NCBI RefSeq assembly: GCF_002165305.2
Contig: NZ_CP032286.1
Location: 62,001 to 126,000, forward strand
From: Acinetobacter sp. WCHA55
Lineage (GTDB): Bacteria; Pseudomonadota; Gammaproteobacteria; Pseudomonadales; Moraxellaceae
Length of the DNA stretch: 64,000 bases
Reading direction: 5' to 3'
Below the pieces are notes generated by a model. That model ran no database searches, was not told where the DNA came from, and worked only from the letters and a program-made list of their open reading frames with translations. A program made the translations under genes and the position numbers. Each line of letters begins with the position of its first letter. Within the stretch, counting starts at the first letter, position 1. Below, piece after piece: positions 36,970 to 46,159 of this stretch.

Positions 36970-36991
36970 CTGTCATAAAGACTACCTAACA
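36970..36991 (+). promoter_or_regulatory. PhoB-box-like element upstream of ppk
   Basis: CTGTCATAAAG (36970-36980) matches the PhoB half-site consensus CTGTCATAAAT at 10 of 11 positions. The following 11 bases match only weakly (ACTACCTAACA). The strong half lies 72 bases before the ppk start, a reasonable activator distance. Confidence 0.5.
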
Positions 36992-37041
36992 TCCCTGCCA
37001 AACACTTCATAACAGACTGTTGCAAACAGCATTGAGAGGGT

Positions 37042-39105
37042 ATGGATAATTTTCAGCATTCATCGGCGACGTATTTTAACCGAGAGCTATCGTTATTTGA
37101 GTTTCATCAGCGGGTTTTAGCACAAGCATTAGATCCGAGTTTGCCTGTGCTGGAGCGCTTAACTTTTTTAATTATTTTTTCACGTAATTTAGATGAGTTT
37201 TTTGAAATTCGTATTGCGGGCTTGATGAAACAACGCGATATGAATGTGATAGCACGAACCCCTGATGCTGTTCCCACTGAAGTGATATTAGAAGACCTGT
37301 CCGAATCCATTCATTGTGCCGTCAAAAAACAGTTTGAAATTTTAAATCATTCGATTTTACCTGAGTTACAAGCGCAAGGTATTCAGTTCATCCAGTTCCA
37401 AGATATTTTAGAAAAACATAAAGCGTGGATTGCAGAATATTTTGCCAAAGAAATCCAACCCGTTTTGACCCCAATCAGCTTAGATCCGTCACATCCTTTT
37501 CCTCGCCTCGTGAATAAAAGTCTGAATTTCATTGTGAGTTTACAAGGTAAAGATGCTTTTGGACGAAGCATTGAGATGGCGATTGTCCCAGCGCCGCGCT
37601 CATTACCGCGTTTAATTCAGATGCCGAAAAACGTGGCAGGCAATATCGACACGCAGATTTTTTTAACCGCAATGATTCAGCAGCACATCAGTGATCTGTT
37701 TCCAGGGATGAAAGCCACGGGTTGTTATGCTTTTCGTGTGACACGTAATGCTGATCTGATTTTGTCGGAAGATGTTGACGATTTGGCGGTGGCACTCAAA
37801 GATGAGTTGTCTTCACGTCGTTTTGGTCGCGCGGTGCGTTTAGAAATTGAGGATGACTGCCCCGAAGCGGTGATTGATTATCTGCTCAAGGAATTTGATT
37901 TAACTGAGCAGGAACTCTATCGTATTAATGGGCCGATCAATCTTTCACGTCTCAGTACCAGTTGTGACCGACCTGAACTGAAGCATCCCGTGTTTATCCC
38001 AGTCATTCCCAAAGTTTTGCGCAAACAAAAAAGTACCTTTGATACCTTAAAAGCACAGGATGTGTTGTTGCATCATCCTTTTGATTCTTTTCAGCCTGTG
38101 ATTGGCCTATTAAAAGAAGCTGCGAAAGATCCGAATGTGCTGGCAATTAAACAAACGCTCTACCGTAGCGGACCTGACTCGGAAATTGTACAGGTCTTGG
38201 CAGAGGCGGCACGAAATGGCAAGGAAGTCACGGCAGTGATTGAGTTACGTGCTCGTTTTGATGAAGAGTCAAATATTACTGTGGCCAATATTTTGCAAGA
38301 AGCGGGGGCAGTGGTGGTGTATGGTATTGTCGGCTATAAAACCCACGCCAAAATGATTTTGATTGTACGCCGTGAAAATGCTCAGCTGATCCGTTATGCC
38401 CATCTGGGCACAGGCAATTATCATGCGGGTAATGCACGTATGTATACCGATTATGGCCTGATGACTACACAGCCTGATATTTGTGAAGATGTACACCGTA
38501 TGTTTCAAGAACTGACGGGGATGGGCAAAATGGCCAAATTGAAGGCGTTGTTACATGCGCCTTTTACCTTACACAGTGAACTGTTAAAACTGATTGAGCA
38601 AGAAATTCAGTTTGCGCAAGCTGGTCAAAAGGCACGCATCATCATTAAAGTCAATGCCTTGACGGAGCCTCAGTTAATTGCCGCACTGTATCGTGCGTCA
38701 CAAGCAGGGGTGCAGGTTGATCTGATTATCCGTTCGATCTGCTGTTTGATTCCACAGGTCCAGGGCATGTCTGAAAATATCCGTGTACGTTCGATTGTGG
38801 GCCGTTTTCTGGAACATACCCGCGTGTATTGTTTTGAGCATGGCGGTGAGAAAAATCTGTACTGTGCCAGCGCAGATTGGATGGGCCGTAATTTATTTTC
38901 GCGTGTGGAAACTTGCTTTCCTATATTGGATCGCACTTTGAAAAAGCAGATTTATAAAGACGGATTAATCAGTTACTTAAATGATTGTTTGAATGCTTGG
39001 GAGCTACAGGCCAATGGTCATTGGCTTAAAGTGGCCTGTACCGATCCGGAGCAAAGGTATAGTGCGCAGCAACATTTGATTGCACAAAAGCAACTCAAAA
39101 TTTAA
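37042..39105 (+). CDS. ppk: Polyphosphate kinase 1
   Basis: Makes inorganic polyphosphate from ATP. The 687-aa enzyme is of usual length. The N-terminal domain opens with [19 protein letters not shown] and ends before the two phospholipase-D-like catalytic domains. The autophosphorylated His is in [15 protein letters not shown] and the second His in [33 protein letters not shown] is the family signature. A PhoB-like half-site upstream suggests induction under phosphate limitation, in keeping with phoBR 10 kb away. Confidence 0.96.
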   Translation: MDNFQHSSATYFNRELSLFEFHQRVLAQALDPSLPVLERLTFLIIFSRNLDEFFEIRIAGLMKQRDMNVIARTPDAVPTEVILEDLSESIHCAVKKQFEILNHSILPELQAQGIQFIQFQDILEKHKAWIAEYFAKEIQPVLTPISLDPSHPFPRLVNKSLNFIVSLQGKDAFGRSIEMAIVPAPRSLPRLIQMPKNVAGNIDTQIFLTAMIQQHISDLFPGMKATGCYAFRVTRNADLILSEDVDDLAVALKDELSSRRFGRAVRLEIEDDCPEAVIDYLLKEFDLTEQELYRINGPINLSRLSTSCDRPELKHPVFIPVIPKVLRKQKSTFDTLKAQDVLLHHPFDSFQPVIGLLKEAAKDPNVLAIKQTLYRSGPDSEIVQVLAEAARNGKEVTAVIELRARFDEESNITVANILQEAGAVVVYGIVGYKTHAKMILIVRRENAQLIRYAHLGTGNYHAGNARMYTDYGLMTTQPDICEDVHRMFQELTGMGKMAKLKALLHAPFTLHSELLKLIEQEIQFAQAGQKARIIIKVNALTEPQLIAALYRASQAGVQVDLIIRSICCLIPQVQGMSENIRVRSIVGRFLEHTRVYCFEHGGEKNLYCASADWMGRNLFSRVETCFPILDRTLKKQIYKDGLISYLNDCLNAWELQANGHWLKVACTDPEQRYSAQQHLIAQKQLKI

Positions 39106-39115
39106 CAGTTGCCAT

Positions 39116-39145
39116 AAAAAAGCCTGACATGCGTCAGGCTTTTTT
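39116..39145. terminator. Bidirectional terminator between ppk and the Smp-like gene
   Basis: AAAAAAGCCTGAC-atgc-GTCAGGCTTTTTT, a 13-bp perfect stem with a 4-nt loop, symmetrical on both strands. Confidence 0.93.
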
Positions 39146-39159
39146 ATGATTGAACTTAA

Positions 39160-40413
39160 TTAAGAGGCTTTAGATTGTTTTGCTTTTAAAATTTCCGTTC
39201 TTAAGCTTTGTGCCAACTCTGCAGACTCTGAACCCATGCCATTGACCATAAAGGCATGACGGGTCAAGACATTGGTGGGATTGGGTAAATTCACCAGTTG
39301 GTAACTTTCAGAAATGTCTTTCAATAATTCGTTGCTTAAATGTATGGCACTTTCTTTAGCAGACAACTGTTGGACCAAACGCTCAGCAGCTTGATTTGCA
39401 GACAGCTGCATTGCATCGACTGCGGTTGAAATGCCACAGCGCGTTTGCAAAACAAAGCGCTTTTCTTCGCGGTAACGTTTATACAAAACCTCAGAAAGCA
39501 GTTGGAATACACTGCTGATCATCATTAAACACGGTACCGCATTCGGTGTGTCTGTCGACATACTGAGGGTAGCACCATGCTCATTAAAGGATTGAACTGT
39601 AGTGATGTCTGCGCTGTTGAGTTTGTAGTGTTTTAAACACAGTTCTGTGCTTTTATTGAGAAAAATCTGACACAAATTAAAGTATGGGATAGACACGGTT
39701 GTATTCACCGAGTCCATCAGTTGTTTCGGGTCATAAAATTGAATATTGAGCGCAACCGAATGATTGTCCACGATCACAGGTTTCTGTTCTTTAGGCTTCG
39801 CACTGGTTTTGATTTGTTGTTGTACTTGGGCAATCGCGACTGCTGTATGGTGTTTTTCCTGTTCTAGTGTTTGTGTTAACACCTGAATTTCGTGTTTTAA
39901 GCGAGATTCATTATTGATCCGTGCCAAATATTCGGTACGGCTTGGTCGCGCAATGGCGCGATAGGCCAGCCACAATAAACCATGAATCGCTAAGGACAAT
40001 AAAATCGCTAACCACTGAGTACGTAAAATTTCACCCATACTTGGTTTAATGAGCGTGATTTCAATGCTACCCACTTTCTTTTCATTTTGCAGCGCATCAC
40101 GGACAAACACTTCGCCATCACGTGTTCGAACTTGGCCACCTGTCGCTAGGACTTGATTATTGGCATCCAAAATACGAATGGAAGCTACGCTTGGATTGGT
40201 CGCATAGCGATCGACCAAAAGCGCAAGTGAAACCGTGTTGGCTGGTTCCAGCTCTGCAAGACTGTCTGTCACCAATTGAGAGGTCATGAGCTGGCCTTGG
40301 TTGGCACGGTTTTCATTCAGTTGATGAGTCGTTGCCAACACCAATAAAAAGGTATGTAAAGCAAAACTTACAATTAATAGGCTAGCAAATAGCCCTTGTC
40401 TAGGCGCATTCAA
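39160..40413 (-). CDS. Smp-like membrane protein, extended, divergent from serB
   Basis: A 417-aa protein with an N-terminal transmembrane helix (about 8-28), a periplasmic region (30-130, with IRILDANNQVLATGGQVR), and a second helix (about 135-152). A charged stretch with coiled-coil character follows (160-205, LEQEKHHTAVAIAQVQQQ). The cytoplasmic C-terminal domain covers about 215-400. The N-terminal half resembles Smp/YtjB, which is also divergent from serB in E. coli, but E. coli Smp is only about 214 aa. The C-terminal domain is not recognised. The start is TTG, with GGAAG six bases upstream. Confidence 0.7.
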   Translation of the reverse strand: MNAPRQGLFASLLIVSFALHTFLLVLATTHQLNENRANQGQLMTSQLVTDSLAELEPANTVSLALLVDRYATNPSVASIRILDANNQVLATGGQVRTRDGEVFVRDALQNEKKVGSIEITLIKPSMGEILRTQWLAILLSLAIHGLLWLAYRAIARPSRTEYLARINNESRLKHEIQVLTQTLEQEKHHTAVAIAQVQQQIKTSAKPKEQKPVIVDNHSVALNIQFYDPKQLMDSVNTTVSIPYFNLCQIFLNKSTELCLKHYKLNSADITTVQSFNEHGATLSMSTDTPNAVPCLMMISSVFQLLSEVLYKRYREEKRFVLQTRCGISTAVDAMQLSANQAAERLVQQLSAKESAIHLSNELLKDISESYQLVNLPNPTNVLTRHAFMVNGMGSESAELAQSLRTEILKAKQSKAS

Positions 40414-40490
40414 CGTAAACTTCCAAAGAAAATATATTCAATTTCGATTATGATTCTAACAATAGTCGTAGCTCAGACCCGAGTCAATTC

Positions 40491-41711
40491 ATGCGAGAAA
40501 TCATTCTTATTTCATTTTTAGGACCAGACCAACCTAATCAGTTCACTCGATTAATGCAGGTATTGTCCACTCATTCATTACAAATTCTAGATGTCGGACA
40601 AGCAGTTATTCATAACCAATTGACCTTAGGTATTGTTATTTCTTCAGATGACCAAACCGCAACAGCTTTGGCAATGAAGGAAATTCTAATTTTAGCACAT
40701 GATATTGGTTTAACTGTACGTTTTAAACCAATCACTACAACTGAATACGACCAGTGGGTGAGCGAAGGTGGACGGACGCGCTATATAGTCACAGCTTTAG
40801 CGCCAGAGCTTGAGGCGTCTCACTTACAAGCAGTTACAAATATTGTGTCCAACCAAGGTTTCAACATCGAAACTGTGACCCGTTTGTCCGGTCGTCCAGT
40901 GTTAAATGGCGAAGTCGATGGGCCGAAACGCGCCTGTGTTCAATTTGGTTTAAGTGGGCAAATGCTGGATGCCGCAGCCATGCGTGCAGCTTGTTTACGT
41001 TTGTCACACGAACTGAATGTCGATGTAGCGGTACAAGAAGATAATGCCTACCGCCGTAACCGTCGTTTGGTCTGTTTTGATATGGACTCGACCTTAATCG
41101 AGCAAGAAGTGATTGATGAGTTAGCTATTGAAGCAGGTGTCGGCGCGCAAGTCGCTGAAATCACAGAACGTGCCATGCAGGGTGAGCTGGATTTCCAGCA
41201 AAGCTTCCGCGCACGTGTCGCACTGCTCAAAGGGATGGATGCCTCTGTCCTACCTAAAATTGCAGAACGTCTGACTGTCACAGAAGGTGCTGAACGTTTG
41301 ATCTCAACTTTAAAAGCATTAGGTTACCGTACCGCGATTTTGTCGGGTGGGTTCCAGTACTTTGCTGAGTATTTACAAGCCAAACTGGGCATTGATGAAG
41401 TGCATGCCAATATCTTAGACGTTGAAAATGGGTTGGTCACAGGCGAAGTGAAAGGCCACATTGTCGACGGTGCTCGTAAAGCATTATTGCTGCGTGAATT
41501 AGCTGAAAAGATGGGGATTTCGCTTGAACAAGCCATTGCTGTAGGCGATGGTGCAAACGATTTACCGATGCTGTCGATTGCTGGCCTAGGTGTAGCTTTC
41601 CGAGCGAAACCATTGGTAAGACAAAACGCCAATCAAGCGATTTCAAGTGTTGGTTTAGATGGTGTTCTGTATTTATTGGGTGTGCACGATAAAGATTTGA
41701 ATCGTGCCTAA
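40491..41711 (+). CDS. serB: Phosphoserine phosphatase
   Basis: Last step of serine biosynthesis, dephosphorylating O-phosphoserine. The 406-aa protein is of the long form. Two ACT-like regulatory domains cover about residues 1-180. A HAD phosphatase follows, with the catalytic DMDST motif (197-201) in VCFDMDSTLIEQEVIDELA, then ILSGGFQYFAEYLQ and the Asp/Gly/Asn motif AVGDGANDLPML. It is divergent from the Smp-like gene (77-base gap), which suggests coordinated expression. Confidence 0.96.
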   Translation: MREIILISFLGPDQPNQFTRLMQVLSTHSLQILDVGQAVIHNQLTLGIVISSDDQTATALAMKEILILAHDIGLTVRFKPITTTEYDQWVSEGGRTRYIVTALAPELEASHLQAVTNIVSNQGFNIETVTRLSGRPVLNGEVDGPKRACVQFGLSGQMLDAAAMRAACLRLSHELNVDVAVQEDNAYRRNRRLVCFDMDSTLIEQEVIDELAIEAGVGAQVAEITERAMQGELDFQQSFRARVALLKGMDASVLPKIAERLTVTEGAERLISTLKALGYRTAILSGGFQYFAEYLQAKLGIDEVHANILDVENGLVTGEVKGHIVDGARKALLLRELAEKMGISLEQAIAVGDGANDLPMLSIAGLGVAFRAKPLVRQNANQAISSVGLDGVLYLLGVHDKDLNRA

Positions 41712-42122
41712 TAGCATTTGTGAGGATAAAAAACGCAGTCCTTGAGCTGCGTTTTTTTTGTTGCAAATTTAAGCAAAAAGCGATGAGTGGTCAGTGAAAA
41801 ATGTCGATAAAAACAACGATCAACAGAATTGGAAAAAATATTTTTAAGCGCTGAAAATACGGGTTTTATTTTGTAATGACACGCCAAGACTGAGCGCGTC
41901 TTTGTTTTGGAAAAGTTCAAATCTAAAAAAATGTAATGACAATATAATATGGCGACAACGTATGTCGCATTCTAAAAATACAAGCCTTTTTTTCTTTTCA
42001 AAACTACTCATAATGCATGCATAGAGTTTGAAAGCTACACAATCCATTAATTTTAAACGGTATCGGGGATGAGTTCAGCACAGCATATTCAGTGCTTGAA
42101 TTTATCTTAGACGGAGGTTTTT
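41712..42122. other. Intergenic region after serB
   Basis: 411 bases. They hold the serB terminator, a repeated 10-mer TGTAATGACA (41872-41881 and 41932-41941), a TATAAT box at 41943-41948 and an inverted repeat GCGAC-N7-GTCGC (41952-41968). No gene is supported. Confidence 0.55.
41730..41759 (+). terminator. Terminator of serB
   Basis: ACGCAG-N8-CTGCGT with flanking A-run and an 8-base T-run. Confidence 0.9.
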
Positions 42123-42458
42123 ATGGTAACAGCGAATTTAGCAACCATCGTTGGCTTAAGTTTAGTCGCCGCTGCGTTAATTGCTGTTTTCTTTTCGCCT
42201 TATCGTCGCTGGTTGAGTTTTATGGTGGCGGGTATGGTGTTTTGGGGAATCTTGGAAGTCATTCGCCTAGGTGTGCAAGCAGTGTTTGAAATGCCGATCA
42301 CTTATAGCTACTTAACTGCTTTAACTTCAGCGATGCTTATTGTGACGATGTTACTTCTACGTGAAGACCGTCGCGCAGAACGTGCACTGGCGCAGCGCCG
42401 TTGTATTGAACATACTCCTGTATATGAAGATGACCAACAGCAGTACTCTAGCCGCTAA
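42123..42458 (+). CDS. Small three-helix membrane protein, unknown
   Basis: A 111-aa protein with three probable transmembrane helices (about 5-23, 32-51 and 60-80). A charged tail follows that begins LREDRRAERALAQRRC. Its ribosome-binding site GGAGG is 5 bases before the ATG, which strongly supports translation, and a terminator follows the stop. No family motif was recognised. A TATAAT box about 175 bases upstream may serve it. Confidence 0.7.
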   Translation: MVTANLATIVGLSLVAAALIAVFFSPYRRWLSFMVAGMVFWGILEVIRLGVQAVFEMPITYSYLTALTSAMLIVTMLLLREDRRAERALAQRRCIEHTPVYEDDQQQYSSR

Positions 42459-42474
42459 GTCATAACCTCATACC

Positions 42475-42505
42475 GTAAAAGAAGATGCCCTGTGCATCTT
42501 TTTTA
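42475..42505 (+). terminator. Terminator after the small membrane-protein gene
   Basis: GTAAAAGAAGATGC / GCATCTTTTTTAC, an extended stem with a 5-nt loop and a T-run. Confidence 0.85.
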
Positions 42506-42608
42506 CGTTCTTACATGATTGTTATACAAAGCCTAGCAGTAAAAATGGCAACTTGTGGTAGCATTGAAAACAGTCAATTTATCAACAATTACAATAGGCT
42601 TTCATGTC

Positions 42609-43088
42609 ATGAAACTATCTTCAATTCCTGTGGTTAAACTTCCATTGGTTGATGTCAGCACGGATCCGCTGGATTTAATGGTTACTGGTTTGGCACTTCG
42701 TATGAAACAGTTGGCGCGTACCAGTCCAAAATTTATTGAATTAGTTCATGAACGCCAGTTCCGTATTCAAATTGGTACGGATCTGGGTATGGCTCGCCAA
42801 ATTATTGTAAACAATGGTCAGATTGATACCGTTTCGGGTGATGTTGAAAAAGCTGATTTTATTTTACAGTTTGCGGACAGTGAGCAGGGTGTGAAAACTT
42901 TAATCAAAGGTGACCCAACCGCATTTATGACGGGCATGCAAAACGGCAGCATTAAAATGGAAGGTGATTTTGGTCTCTTGGTGTGGTTTAACCAAGTTGC
43001 AAAATTGGTTCCACCAAAGCTACCAAAGCCAGTGAAAGCAAAAATTAAAGCTGCTCGTGCGTTTTTGAAAGAAAAAACGGGTAAGTAA
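42609..43088 (+). CDS. SCP2 sterol-binding-domain protein
   Basis: A 159-aa protein with the SCP2 fold: the helix block ALRMKQLARTSPKFIELV, strands FRIQIGTDLG and ADFILQFADSEQGV, and then LIKGDPTAFMTGMQNGSI, typical of this fold, ending in a basic tail (KAKIKAARAFLKEKTGK). UbiT/YhbT-like SCP2 proteins bind prenyl quinone precursors, so a role in ubiquinone or lipid binding is possible but not shown. The ATG at 42609 begins MKLSSIPVVKLP; a longer reading from 42555 would start with GTG. Confidence 0.8.
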   Translation: MKLSSIPVVKLPLVDVSTDPLDLMVTGLALRMKQLARTSPKFIELVHERQFRIQIGTDLGMARQIIVNNGQIDTVSGDVEKADFILQFADSEQGVKTLIKGDPTAFMTGMQNGSIKMEGDFGLLVWFNQVAKLVPPKLPKPVKAKIKAARAFLKEKTGK

Positions 43089-43102
43089 AAAGATTTTTTA
43101 AA

Positions 43103-43142
43103 CGTCTCGATTCCGTCTCCTTTATAAAATGGAGATTGAGAG
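43103..43142. repeat. Degenerate palindromic intergenic repeat, copy A
   Basis: A stem built from TCTC...TCTCC and GGAGATTGAGAG, with unequal arms. The right arm (43129-43142) is the reverse complement of the left arm of the second copy at 47017-47030 at 13 of 14 positions. Both copies lie between a gene's stop and its terminator. Confidence 0.5.
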
Positions 43143-43151
43143 TGATGAAAT

Positions 43152-43181
43152 AAAAAAAGCCCCCAACTGAGGGCTTTTTTT
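43152..43181. terminator. Bidirectional terminator between the SCP2 gene and dtd
   Basis: AAAAAAAGCCC-N8-GGGCTTTTTTT. Long A- and T-runs on both sides serve both convergent genes. Confidence 0.85.
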
Positions 43182-43194
43182 ATGTATGGTGTTT

Positions 43195-43635
43195 TTATTC
43201 GACTTCTAAATTGAAAGTCACGGGTCCATCATTGATCAAATGTACTTTCATATCGGCAGCAAAAATACCAGTTTGCACATGCTCAAACTGGGTCTTGGCA
43301 TACTCAACCAGTTGTTCGTATAAGGCCTCAGCATCATTCGGTGGCATGGCTGGTCCAAAGTCAGGACGTAGGCCTTTTTGGGTTTGCGCCATCAAGGTGA
43401 ATTGAGACACCAGAAGAATACCACCACCAGCTTGGCTGACATTCCAGCCCATTTTGCCTTGTTCGTCGTCAAAAAAACGATACTTCAAGATCTTGTCGAT
43501 CAGTTTTTTGCCTTTGTCTAAAGAGTCTTCTTTCCCAAGACCTAAGAAAACCAAGATACCGTGTTGAATTTCGCCTGTGGTTTCACCATTGACGACCACT
43601 TTGGCTTCTAGAACGCGTTGTAATAAGGCTCGCAT
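43195..43635 (-). CDS. dtd: D-aminoacyl-tRNA deacylase
   Basis: Hydrolyses D-amino acids mischarged on tRNA, and glycine from tRNA-Ala. The 146-aa protein has the usual length. Signatures: MRALLQRVLEAKVVVNGE at the start, the active-site SQFTLMAQTQKG block (SQFTL), the DFGPAMPPNDAEALYEQLV stretch, and the C-terminal cross-subunit motif INDGPVTFNLEVE (GPVT). It is convergent with the SCP2 gene and divergent from pncB. Confidence 0.96.
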   Translation of the reverse strand: MRALLQRVLEAKVVVNGETTGEIQHGILVFLGLGKEDSLDKGKKLIDKILKYRFFDDEQGKMGWNVSQAGGGILLVSQFTLMAQTQKGLRPDFGPAMPPNDAEALYEQLVEYAKTQFEHVQTGIFAADMKVHLINDGPVTFNLEVE

Positions 43636-43936
43636 GATTAATTTGATCTATCGCTTGATTATGCAAAGTGGAATTGTAGCAAACCAAGTGCAGTACAGGA
43701 GAGGCATTGATTGAAAAAACAAGGTCGTTGAGTTGATATTCATAGCAATGTTTAAGTAAAAGAATATCAGCCAAGAGCGATGGCAGCATAGACATCAACT
43801 CTTGTATTCTGAATCAAGAGAAACAAGGGACATACCGAGTAATTGGTCGAATAGAAAGACCGAATTACCAAAACATGGCTATGCAGTTTAAAAAAATGTG
43901 CTTTAATGCAATAAGTTGCTAAAAACCGAAAATGAT
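43636..43936. other. Intergenic region between dtd and pncB
   Basis: 301 bases between divergent genes. Apart from promoters it holds the hairpin at 43839-43868; I see nothing else. Confidence 0.6.
43839..43868 (+). promoter_or_regulatory. Inverted repeat upstream of pncB
   Basis: GTAATTGGTC ... GACCGAATTAC, arms of 10 and 11 bases differing by one bulged base, around a 9-nt loop, 68 bases before the pncB start codon. It could be an operator for an NAD-responsive regulator or an mRNA leader hairpin. Confidence 0.4.
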
Positions 43937-45148
43937 ATGTCTGCCATCATCCAATCCTTATTAGATACTGATCTGTACAAATTTACGATGCTACAGGTGG
44001 TCCTGCATAAGTTCCCTCAAGCACATAGTGTGTACCAGTTTCGTTGCCGTAATTTGGATGACACGGTTTATCCTTTGGTCGACATTCTGAATGATTTAAA
44101 TCACCAATTAGATTTGCTTTGCCAACTTCGTTTTCAAGACGATGAACTACAGTATCTACGCGGTTTGCGCTTTATCAAAAGTGACTTTGTCGATTATTTA
44201 GAGTTGTTTCAACTCAAACGTCGTTTTATTGTGGCCAGTATTGATCAGCAAGGTCGTTTAGATATTCGTATTGAAGGACCGATGGTTCAAGCCATGATGT
44301 TTGAAATCTTTGTGCTTGCCATCGTCAATGAGTTGTATTTCCGTCGTATTCGGACAGATGAGGTCATGGCTGAAGGCGAGCGCCGCTTACATGCTAAAGT
44401 GGCCTTATTAAAACACTATGAAACATCGCAAACGCCAAATGATCCCCCATTTTTAGTTTCTGACTTTGGTACGCGTCGCCGTTATAGTCTGGCGTGGCAA
44501 AAACATGTGATTGAAGTGTTTAATCAAGCTGCACCGCATATTTTCCGTGGTACCAGCAACGTCTTAATTGCGAAGCAATTGGGTCTAACCCCGATTGGTA
44601 CCATGGCGCATGAATTCCTACAAGCCTTCCAAGCGTTGGATGTACGTTTACGTAATTTTCAAAAATCAGCGTTGGAAACGTGGGTACAAGAGTACCGTGG
44701 TGATTTAGGTATTGCTTTGACGGATGTGGTGGGAATGGATGCATTCCTGCGTGATTTTGATTTGTATTTTGCCAAACTGTTCGATGGTTTGCGTCATGAC
44801 AGTGGCGACCCATATGAATGGGGAGATAAGGCCTATGCTCACTATAAAAAGCTGAAAATTGACAGTAAAACCAAAATGCTCACGTTTAGTGATGGACTGA
44901 ATTTAGAGAAAGCATGGGATCTGCACAATTATTTCAAAGACCGCTTCCAAGTCAGCTTCGGGATTGGCACCAATTTGACCAATGATATGGGACAAACACC
45001 ATTAAATATTGTGCTTAAATTGGTCGAGTGTAATGGCCAGTCGGTTGCGAAAATATCAGACAGTCCAGGCAAAACCATGACCGATAACGATACCTTTTTG
45101 GCGTATTTACGTCAGGTTTTTGAGATTACTGAAGCAGAAACCAATTAG
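43937..45148 (+). CDS. pncB: Nicotinate phosphoribosyltransferase
   Basis: Makes nicotinate mononucleotide from nicotinate and PRPP in NAD salvage. The 403-aa protein starts [20 protein letters not shown], the family's usual opening; an in-frame TTG seven codons earlier is less likely. Other motifs: [10 protein letters not shown], the [15 protein letters not shown] block carrying phosphate-binding and phosphorylated-His residues, [20 protein letters not shown], and [11 protein letters not shown]. It sits with pncA (35.2 kb) in the same pathway but not in one operon. Confidence 0.96.
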   Translation: MSAIIQSLLDTDLYKFTMLQVVLHKFPQAHSVYQFRCRNLDDTVYPLVDILNDLNHQLDLLCQLRFQDDELQYLRGLRFIKSDFVDYLELFQLKRRFIVASIDQQGRLDIRIEGPMVQAMMFEIFVLAIVNELYFRRIRTDEVMAEGERRLHAKVALLKHYETSQTPNDPPFLVSDFGTRRRYSLAWQKHVIEVFNQAAPHIFRGTSNVLIAKQLGLTPIGTMAHEFLQAFQALDVRLRNFQKSALETWVQEYRGDLGIALTDVVGMDAFLRDFDLYFAKLFDGLRHDSGDPYEWGDKAYAHYKKLKIDSKTKMLTFSDGLNLEKAWDLHNYFKDRFQVSFGIGTNLTNDMGQTPLNIVLKLVECNGQSVAKISDSPGKTMTDNDTFLAYLRQVFEITEAETN

Positions 45149-45162
45149 TTCATAACATATGT

Positions 45163-45186
45163 AATGCCAGAATCCGTTCTGGCATT
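45163..45186 (+). terminator. Hairpin after pncB
   Basis: AATGCCAGAA-tccg-TTCTGGCATT, a 10-bp perfect stem with a 4-nt loop. The T-run is missing (followed by gtgcattc). Confidence 0.6.
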
Positions 45187-45310
45187 GTGCATTCAAAAAC
45201 TGGTGAATAGTGATATCTATAATTCTGCTAAAAGAATGCAAAAAATCAGAATAATTGTAAAAATGAGTTGTGCTAAGATCAAAGCATGATCTGAAAGCAT
45301 ACGAAATAAT

Positions 45311-46159
45311 ATGACACATTCTGCCTTTGATTTTGGCTTATTGATAGACACAGAGCAGTTGGTTCCTCATTTAGGGAATGAGAAATTACGCATCGTCGAT
45401 TTAAGCCGAGCCTCAGTCTATGACCAGTTACATATTCCACATGCTTTGCATTTAAAACCGAAATTTTTGGTGCGCCAAGATGAACAAGCCACGGGATTAC
45501 TTCCCGATGTAGAAGGTTTACAAGAGCTGATTCGTTATCTAAATATTTCACCCGAGCATCATGTGGTGGTTTACGATGATGAAGGTGGCGCTTGGGCAGG
45601 GCGCTTGATTTGGAATTTACACTGCTTAGGTTTTGAAAATACCAGTCTGCTGAATGGTGGAATTCATGCATGGCTTGCAGCAGGACTTCCAACCACTTCC
45701 GAAGAGGAACAGTTTGAACCTGTCAATACTTTGGTGCAGGTCGATCAAGCAAAAATACAGCAGTATCGAATTGAATATGCGGAGTTATTAGAGAAAGTTC
45801 AAAGCAGCCAAGTCCAACTCTGGGACTGCCGAACAGAAGACGAATATACGGGGCTACGTCTTGCAGCGCGACGCGGCGGTCACATTCCAAATGCACTACA
45901 TTTTGAATGGAGTACTGCCCTTAACCGTGAAAATCATTTAAGATTGCACCCTTTAGAACGCACGCAGCAACGCTTAGAGCAATTGGGTTTTAACTTAAAT
46001 GAACCTGTGGTGGTGTACTGTCAGTCACATCACCGTTCAGGACTGGCTTATATTTTAGGTCGTTTATTGGGTTGGAATATTCAGGCGTATGATGGTGCGT
46101 GGAGTGAATGGGGCAACCGCCTCGACAGTCCTATCATTACCGGAGAGATGCCGTCTTGA
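45311..46159 (+). CDS. Two-domain rhodanese sulfurtransferase
   Basis: A 282-aa protein of the thiosulfate/mercaptopyruvate sulfurtransferase type. The N-terminal rhodanese domain (about 10-135) lacks a catalytic Cys, with [15 protein letters not shown] at that position. The C-terminal domain (about 150-280) has the active-site Cys in [17 protein letters not shown]. The loop CQSHHRS differs from the CGSGVT of SseA, so donor/acceptor specificity may differ. The [11 protein letters not shown] motif also fits. Its TGA overlaps the TTG start of psd, so the two genes are probably translationally coupled. Confidence 0.88.
   Translation: MTHSAFDFGLLIDTEQLVPHLGNEKLRIVDLSRASVYDQLHIPHALHLKPKFLVRQDEQATGLLPDVEGLQELIRYLNISPEHHVVVYDDEGGAWAGRLIWNLHCLGFENTSLLNGGIHAWLAAGLPTTSEEEQFEPVNTLVQVDQAKIQQYRIEYAELLEKVQSSQVQLWDCRTEDEYTGLRLAARRGGHIPNALHFEWSTALNRENHLRLHPLERTQQRLEQLGFNLNEPVVVYCQSHHRSGLAYILGRLLGWNIQAYDGAWSEWGNRLDSPIITGEMPS

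Noticed and set aside
37107..37310. Short frames antisense to ppk (also at 38269 and 38670)
   Set aside because: They lie fully inside a strongly conserved coding region and have no start signals of their own.
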